Shown: positions 58,982 to 64,000 of the stretch, in pieces
How the letters are laid out: every line of letters begins with the position of its first letter
How positions within the stretch are numbered: position 1 is the first letter of the stretch
Made by a program: the position numbers and the translations under genes
Source: DATJGR01 sp041739525
GTDB taxonomy: Bacteria > Pseudomonadota > Gammaproteobacteria > Pseudomonadales > Azotimanducaceae
Reading direction: 5' to 3'
Assembly (NCBI GenBank): GCA_041739525.1
Contig: JBGSNQ010000158.1
Coordinates: 124,001 to 188,000, forward strand
Length of the DNA: 64,000 nt
Notes under the pieces: generated by a model
Seen by the model: the letters and a program-made list of their open reading frames with translations, nothing else
Database searches by the model: none
What the model was told of the DNA's origin: nothing

Positions 58982-60352
58982 ATGCAACTCGAATCACTCA
59001 CCGCCATCTCGCCGTTGGATGGGCGATATCGCAACCGCCTCACGCAGCTAGCAGATCTCGTCAGCGAATTTGCGCTGCAGCGCTATCGGGTTCGGATAGA
59101 ACTCCGATGGTTCGAACATCTGGCGGATGAACGCTCGGTTGCAGACCTGCCGCCGCTCAGCGCAGGTGCACGCAGGTTACTCCGCACGATCGAAGCCGAT
59201 TTCAGCGTGGCCGACGGCGCCCGCATTAAAGAGATCGAACGCACGACCAACCACGACGTAAAGGCCGTCGAGTATTTCGTAAAAGAGAAGCTCCGCGCCT
59301 CGCCGGAACTCGCTCCGCACGTCGAATTCGTTCATTTCGCCTGCACCTCCGAAGACATCAACAATCTCGCGCACGCCCTCACATTGAAGGATGCACGTGA
59401 CGCTCTCATTCTGCCGCAGATGCGGCTGCTGATCGATGCGGTTACCGCGAACGTGGTTGCATTCGCGGATGTCGCGATGTTGAGCCGAACGCATGGGCAA
59501 GCGGCCTCTCCCACCACGATGGGCAAGGAACTCGCCAACGTCGCGAAGCGTCTCGAACGGCAGCGCGACGCATTTCGAGAAGTGGAGATTCTGGGTAAGT
59601 TCAACGGCGCGGTCGGCAATTTCAATGCACACGTCGCCGCGTACCCGGAAGTGGACTGGCCAATGGTGTCGCGCACCTTCGTCGAGTCGTTGGGTCTCGG
59701 CTACAACCTGTATACCACGCAGATCGAACCGCACGACTACATGGCGGAGTACTTCCACTCACTCTCGCGCTTCAACCAGGTTCTGCTCGGTTTCAATCGC
59801 GACGTCTGGGGTTACATCTCCATCGGATACTTCGGCCAACGACGCGTCGAAGGCGAAACCGGTTCATCGACCATGCCTCACAAGGTCAATCCCATCGACT
59901 TCGAAAACTCCGAAGGCAACATCGGCCTTGCCAACGCGATCATGCTGCACCTCGCCGAGAAGTTGCCGGTGTCGCGCTGGCAACGCGACCTTTCGGACTC
60001 TACCGTCCTGCGCAATCTTGGCGTCGCGCTCGGGTACTGCATCGTGGCCTACGACTCGGCGCTGCGCGGAATCGGCAAGCTGCAGTTGAATCACGCCGCC
60101 ATCGCCCAGGATCTCGAAACCAGCTGGGAAGTACTCGCCGAAGCGGTGCAGACCGTAATGCGCAGATATGGTCTGGAGGAACCGTACGAACAGCTGAAGC
60201 GCGCCACACGCGGTCAGCAACTCGACCGTGCGACGTTTGCCAGCCTGCTGAGGGCCTTGCCGTTACCAGCCGAAGCGCGTGCGTCTCTCGCCGCTCTAAC
60301 GCCCGATCAGTACACCGGTTTGGCCGCAGCGTTAGCAAAGCGGATCGATTGA
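58982..60352 (+). CDS. purB: Adenylosuccinate lyase
   Basis: 456 residues, the long E. coli type. It acts twice in purine synthesis. LTAISPLDGRYRNRLTQL, FVHFACTSEDINNLAHAL, MLSRTHGQAASPTTMGKE and the catalytic-Ser loop GSSTMPHKVNPIDFENSEGN are diagnostic. Its TGA overlaps the next ATG. Confidence 0.96.
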   Translation: MQLESLTAISPLDGRYRNRLTQLADLVSEFALQRYRVRIELRWFEHLADERSVADLPPLSAGARRLLRTIEADFSVADGARIKEIERTTNHDVKAVEYFVKEKLRASPELAPHVEFVHFACTSEDINNLAHALTLKDARDALILPQMRLLIDAVTANVVAFADVAMLSRTHGQAASPTTMGKELANVAKRLERQRDAFREVEILGKFNGAVGNFNAHVAAYPEVDWPMVSRTFVESLGLGYNLYTTQIEPHDYMAEYFHSLSRFNQVLLGFNRDVWGYISIGYFGQRRVEGETGSSTMPHKVNPIDFENSEGNIGLANAIMLHLAEKLPVSRWQRDLSDSTVLRNLGVALGYCIVAYDSALRGIGKLQLNHAAIAQDLETSWEVLAEAVQTVMRRYGLEEPYEQLKRATRGQQLDRATFASLLRALPLPAEARASLAALTPDQYTGLAAALAKRID

Positions 60353-61326
60353 TGGCTGTGCATGCCGTCAGAGTCGAATGGTCGACGCACATGGAGAAGT
60401 TGCGTGCCATTCGGCAGCGAGTATTCATCGAAGAACAAAGGGTACCTCTGGACCTGGAGTGGGACGGGCTCGACGAAGAAGCAACTCATTTTCTCGCATT
60501 GAACGAAATCGGGATCCCTCTCGGCACGGCGCGCTTGCTCACCAGTACGGGTCAGATCGGTCGTATGGCGGTGCTCAAAGAGCAGCGCGGCCGTGACATC
60601 GGTCGACAACTGCTCAAGGCCGCCGTCGATCGCGCCGTCGAGGTCGGTCTGCAACGTGTATTCCTGCACGCGCAAAGGCATGCAGAAGGGTTCTATCGCA
60701 AATCCGGCTTCCTGCCGTTCGGCGCCGAATTCATGGAAGCCGGCATTCCGCACATCGAGATGGAGTTGGCATTGCCGATTCCGTTCAAGGGTTCTGCGCG
60801 CGACCGTGGATTGCCGTTAGTAAAGGCGGCATCAACTGCCGGCGAAGCTGTTCCTCGCGCAAGCACGTTCCAATCGGAATCCGACTGCCGCGATGGTGTC
60901 GTCGAGTTGCTTGCACGCGCGCGACGCAAGGTACTCATCCTGAGTCCGAACCTCGACACCTCGCTGTTCGGTTACGAACCAGCTTTGGCGGCGCTTTCCG
61001 AATTCGCCCGGCGAAGTCGACACGCGTCGGCCACCGTTCTGGTCGACGATACCAAGGCCATCGCCGAGATTGCCCATCCTCTTCTCGAACTGGTTCGGCG
61101 CATGCCGAGCAAGATCGAGATGCGACGGCTGCCGGAAGAAAGTGTGCCGACTCACAGCTTTATCGTGATAGACGATGCGGCGGTTTGGATTCAGCCGGAC
61201 GTGCAGGCCTATGTCGGTTGGCTCAATCTGAACGACCGCGTCGAGGCGCGACGTCTGAGCGACGAGTTCGCCGCACTGTACGATCGCAGCTCCGATGATC
61301 CCGAGCTTCGGCTGCTCAGCCTTTGA
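60352..61326 (+). CDS. GNAT acetyltransferase fused to a degenerate PLD-like domain
   Basis: 324 residues from ATG 60352 (overlapping the purB stop). Residues 1-145 are an ElaA/YjcF-like GNAT: RQRVFIEEQRVPLDLEWDGLDEEATHFLAL, RMAVLKEQRGRDIGRQLLKAA for acetyl-CoA and FYRKSGFLPFGAEF (in parts). Residues 180-320 resemble a phospholipase D half: VVELLARARRKVLILSPNLDTSLF and HSFIVIDDAAVWIQ, where a full HKD motif should be but is not. I recall this pairing as GNAT plus DUF7931. The acceptor substrate is unknown. Translationally coupled to purB. Confidence 0.8.
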   Translation: MAVHAVRVEWSTHMEKLRAIRQRVFIEEQRVPLDLEWDGLDEEATHFLALNEIGIPLGTARLLTSTGQIGRMAVLKEQRGRDIGRQLLKAAVDRAVEVGLQRVFLHAQRHAEGFYRKSGFLPFGAEFMEAGIPHIEMELALPIPFKGSARDRGLPLVKAASTAGEAVPRASTFQSESDCRDGVVELLARARRKVLILSPNLDTSLFGYEPALAALSEFARRSRHASATVLVDDTKAIAEIAHPLLELVRRMPSKIEMRRLPEESVPTHSFIVIDDAAVWIQPDVQAYVGWLNLNDRVEARRLSDEFAALYDRSSDDPELRLLSL

Positions 61327-61829
61327 GCGTCCCTCCAATCCTCGCCCTTTTCGCCGTGCTCGGTGTTGCAGGGCTCAACACCGCGGCCCTTGGAGCTCAC
61401 TACGGCACAACACCGGCGGCGCCTGCGATCAATTCGGCCATGCTCAGCATCTCCGACCAACCGTCGCTGTGTGGTTCATCGAAAGGAAATTGCATCGAAA
61501 CGACTGGTGCGACGCGCGCATACCCTGTGACCGACGGCGATCGCATCACCTTGTTCTGGTCGAGCGACCCGAACCAAGTCGACGGTGTGATCCACTTAGG
61601 AAAGCTGTTTCTGCCAATCAGTGCGCAGTCCTCGACGTCGATTGCTCCCGTGACGCTCGAAGTCGATATGCCTACCGGCATCGCTGCGACCGTGATCGTG
61701 GAGTACGCCGGTACGCGGCACCACGTGCCGCTAACAACCGGCGCGTGGCAACCGATCACGCTCTACAACCCGGACGAGCGAACCCTCTACGTCCTCCTCC
61801 AGCCGGCCCCTCAACCGCCTCCAAATTGA
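61323..61829 (+). CDS. Hypothetical secreted protein
   Basis: 168 residues from a TTG that overlaps the preceding stop. A signal peptide (PPILALFAVLGVAGLNTAALGA) is followed by a beta-rich domain of about 140 residues with one Cys pair (SLCGSSKGNC) and a proline tail. Repeated strand-like segments (TLFWSSDPNQVDGVIHLGK, VTLEVDMPTGIAATVIVEY) suggest an immunoglobulin-like sandwich. No family recognised. Last gene of the mnmA operon, before a terminator. Confidence 0.7.
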   Translation: MSVPPILALFAVLGVAGLNTAALGAHYGTTPAAPAINSAMLSISDQPSLCGSSKGNCIETTGATRAYPVTDGDRITLFWSSDPNQVDGVIHLGKLFLPISAQSSTSIAPVTLEVDMPTGIAATVIVEYAGTRHHVPLTTGAWQPITLYNPDERTLYVLLQPAPQPPPN

Positions 61830-61855
61830 CACCCTCGCAAACCCGGGGGCATGAT
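61826..61855 (+). promoter_or_regulatory. Proposed aceB promoter overlapping a terminator
   Basis: TTGACA (61826-61831, perfect) includes the TGA stop of the secreted-protein gene. After 18 bp comes CATGAT (61850-61855), inside the loop of the terminator hairpin. Transcription would start near 61862, downstream of the hairpin stem's left arm, giving a leader of about 23 nt. Confidence 0.5.
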
Positions 61856-61870
61856 TGCGCCCCCCTTTTT
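61845..61870 (+). terminator. Rho-independent terminator of the mnmA-hflD-purB operon
   Basis: GGGGGC, loop ATGATTGC, GCCCCC, one more C, then five T. It ends 14 bp before the aceB ATG, leaving no ribosome binding site in between. Confidence 0.75.
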
Positions 61871-61884
61871 CAAGCAGCCATGCA

Positions 61885-63495
61885 ATGTCACTGACCGCAG
61901 AGCCCCAGACAATCGGCGGGCTCGAGGTTCGCGGCCGAGTCACCGCCGAGTACCGAGAAGTCCTCACCGAAGAAGCGATGTCGTTCGTTGCCGATCTCGT
62001 GCAACGGTTCCAGCCACAACTCGCGGTATTGATGGAGAAACGCGTCGCGTTCCAGGCGCGAATGGACGCGGGCGAGTTGCCCGACTTTCTGCCTGAAACG
62101 AAGGGGATCCGCGAAGGCGACTGGAAGGTAGCCGGCATCCCTCAAGACCTGCTCGATCGCCGAGTGGAGATCACCGGCCCCGTCGATCGCAAAATGATCA
62201 TCAACGCGCTCAATGCGAACGTCCGCGTGTTCATGGCGGACTTCGAAGATTCGTTGGCGCCCACATGGGAAAACGTCGTTGAAGGTCAGATCAATCTGCG
62301 CGACGCAAACCTGCGCACGATCGACTTCACGAACCCCGACGGGCGCAAGTACACATTGAAGGCGCAGCCCGCGGTACTCATCGCCCGCGTCCGCGGGCTT
62401 CACCTGAGTGAAAAGCACGTCGGTTGGAGCGGCGGCGAACGAATCCCCGGATGCCTGTTCGATTTTGGTTTGTACTTCTTCCACAACTATCAGACGCGCC
62501 GCGCCGCCAGCACCGGCGTCTACTACTACATGCCGAAGATCCAGAGCCACGAAGAAGCTGCGTGGTGGGATTCGGTGTTCACCTACACCGAACACCGGTT
62601 CAACGTTCCTGTTGGCACGATCAAGGCAACGTTCCTCATAGAGACTTTGCCTGCCGCATTCCAGATGGACGAAATCCTGTACGCCTTGCGCAATCACGCT
62701 GTGGCGCTCAACTGCGGACGCTGGGACTACATCTTCAGCTACATCAAAACACTGCGAAAACACCCGGATCGCGTATTGCCCGATCGGCAGGCGCTGACGA
62801 TGGACAAGCCGTTCCTCAACGCCTATTCGCGGCTGCTCATTCGCACCTGTCACCGCCGCGGAGCGCTCGCGATGGGCGGCATGGCGGCGTTCATTCCAAG
62901 CAAGGACCCGAAGCAGAACGAAGTTGTCGCCGCGAAAGTGCACGCCGACAAAACTCTGGAAGCAACCAACGGACACGATGGCACCTGGGTGGCGCATCCC
63001 GGACTCGCCGATCTAGCGATGGAGGTGTTCGACCGGCACATCCCGCAAGGTCACTCCAACCAGCTCGATGTGTCGCGCAATCAGGACGCGCCCATCAAAG
63101 CAGCGGACCTTTTGGCCGTGCCCGCCGGCGATCGCACCGAAGCGGGCATGCGCACCAACATCCGCGTGTCGATTCAGTACATCGAGGCGTGGATCTCGGG
63201 TACAGGATGCGTTCCGGTTTACGGACTCATGGAAGATGCCGCAACGGTCGAGATCTCACGCGCGTCGATCTGGCAGTGGATCCAGAACGGCAAGCAACTC
63301 ACCAACGGCAAGACCGTGACCAAGGCTCTCTTCCGGGAGCTGTTGAATGAAGAACTGCAGGTGGTCCGCGACGAGGTCGGTGAAGCGCGATATCAGGACG
63401 GGCGCTTCCGTGAAGCCGCCGAGATGATGGATCGACTCACTACCGGGGACGAACTGGCGGACTTCCTCACCCTGCCCGCCTATGAGGTGCTATAG
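61885..63495 (+). CDS. aceB: Malate synthase A
   Basis: 536 residues from ATG 61885 (MSLTAEPQTIGGLEVRGRV). It condenses glyoxylate with acetyl-CoA in the glyoxylate shunt. Short isoform A features: FMADFEDSLAPTWENVVEGQ, the Arg-bearing LIARVRGLHLSEKH, VGTIKATFLIETLPAAFQMDEILY, GRWDYIFSYIK and AMGGMAAFIPSKDP (in parts). No Shine-Dalgarno site precedes the ATG, and a terminator U-tract is immediately upstream. aceA follows after 106 bp. Confidence 0.94.
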   Translation: MSLTAEPQTIGGLEVRGRVTAEYREVLTEEAMSFVADLVQRFQPQLAVLMEKRVAFQARMDAGELPDFLPETKGIREGDWKVAGIPQDLLDRRVEITGPVDRKMIINALNANVRVFMADFEDSLAPTWENVVEGQINLRDANLRTIDFTNPDGRKYTLKAQPAVLIARVRGLHLSEKHVGWSGGERIPGCLFDFGLYFFHNYQTRRAASTGVYYYMPKIQSHEEAAWWDSVFTYTEHRFNVPVGTIKATFLIETLPAAFQMDEILYALRNHAVALNCGRWDYIFSYIKTLRKHPDRVLPDRQALTMDKPFLNAYSRLLIRTCHRRGALAMGGMAAFIPSKDPKQNEVVAAKVHADKTLEATNGHDGTWVAHPGLADLAMEVFDRHIPQGHSNQLDVSRNQDAPIKAADLLAVPAGDRTEAGMRTNIRVSIQYIEAWISGTGCVPVYGLMEDAATVEISRASIWQWIQNGKQLTNGKTVTKALFRELLNEELQVVRDEVGEARYQDGRFREAAEMMDRLTTGDELADFLTLPAYEVL

Positions 63496-63601
63496 CCGGA
63501 CCCATTCCAACGAGGCAACTGTTAGTTTTCATCGTTTCACTTTTCTTTCCAATCGCGGCCTCTAGAATCGCCGGCTCCACCGCTAACTCAGAGGGACACC
63601 C

Positions 63602-64000
63602 ATGGCGCTCCACTTCGTTCCACGCAAACCGCGCGCAGAGCAGATCAAAGAGCTCGAAGCGGAATGGAAAAAGAACCCGCGCTGGAAAGGCGTAAAACGC
63701 GGCTACCAAGCCAAAGACGTCGTGAAACTTCGCGGCACGATTCCGCATCGTAGTGCGCTGGCAGCACACGGCGCCGACAAGCTGTGGGACCTGATGACCA
63801 AAGAGTCCTATGTGAACGCGCTTGGCGCGGTCACCGGTGGTCAAGCGGTGCAGCAGGTCAAGGCCGGAATCAGAGCAATCTACTGTTCGGGCTGGCAGGT
63901 GGCTGCGGACAACAACACGTCCGAGACGATGTATCCCGACCAGTCGTTGTACGCCGTGAACTCGGTGCCGACTCTCGTGAATCGCATCAACAACGCGTTC
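63602..64000 (+). CDS. aceA: Isocitrate lyase (partial, cut by the right edge)
   Basis: 133 N-terminal residues from ATG 63602 with GAGGGA upstream. It splits isocitrate into glyoxylate and succinate. EAEWKKNPRWKGVKRGYQAKDVVKLRG, HGADKLWDLM, YVNALGAVTGGQAVQQVKAG and IYCSGWQVAADNN are the usual start of the enzyme. A TAGAAT -10-like element is seen at about 63562 in the gap after aceB, so it may also have its own promoter. Confidence 0.95.
   Translation, partial: MALHFVPRKPRAEQIKELEAEWKKNPRWKGVKRGYQAKDVVKLRGTIPHRSALAAHGADKLWDLMTKESYVNALGAVTGGQAVQQVKAGIRAIYCSGWQVAADNNTSETMYPDQSLYAVNSVPTLVNRINNAF

Overview
This window comes from a gammaproteobacterial chromosome. The right half (about 41.7-60.4 kb) keeps the gene order known from Escherichia coli: serS, rarA, lolA, ftsK, trxB, aat, infA, clpA, clpS, cspD, icd, rluE, mnmA, hflD, purB. 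The extra genes (XrtA/PEP-CTERM regulators, an ImuABC mutasome, bpt, egtBD) point to a free-living environmental lineage such as the Steroidobacterales/Nevskiales/Xanthomonadales side of the class. That placement is inference, not measured. I see no phage, insertion sequence, integron or CRISPR array.

Left part (1-14.9 kb). A moaA runs off the left edge, followed by a SAM methyltransferase. Next comes a compact redox locus built around a perfect 15-bp Fur-type palindrome (3287-3301). Reading left is an ApbE flavin transferase. Reading right are a di-heme peroxidase-type lipoprotein, a porin, an FMN_bind protein with a flavinylation motif, and a four-helix b-type membrane protein. This looks like an iron-controlled, covalently flavinylated electron-transfer chain and is the most interesting system in the window. 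It is followed by murF, sppA, an alkaline phosphatase overlapping glutathione reductase, and an acetolactate-synthase-like ThDP enzyme.

Middle (14.9-30.8 kb). A UDP-glucose dehydrogenase precedes imuA-imuB-dnaE2, which has two LexA boxes in front of it. Then come genes of the exopolysaccharide/exosortase (XrtA) type: a secretion-type ATPase, a tyrosine autokinase with a Tyr-Gly tail, two nucleotide-sugar genes, the PrsK/PrsR two-component pair, galE, and a tRNA-Ser(UGA). No exosortase or PEP-CTERM substrate lies in the window.

31-41.7 kb. Redox-stress and sulfur genes: glutathione peroxidase, msrB, a hybrid histidine kinase, ergothioneine genes egtB (frameshifted in a C tract) and egtD, zwf, tusDCB-tusE for tRNA thiolation, and cysG.

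41.7-64 kb. Conserved housekeeping genes. They include a full N-degron set (aat, bpt, clpS, clpA), moaCDE placed between rluE and mnmA, icd, a GNAT-PLD-like fusion, and the glyoxylate shunt pair aceB-aceA (aceA cut by the right edge). A TusBCDE-MnmA route to 2-thiouridine is therefore split between two loci of the same window.

Start codons were chosen from Shine-Dalgarno sites, overlaps and family N-termini. No database searches were possible, and all family assignments come from reading the protein sequences.
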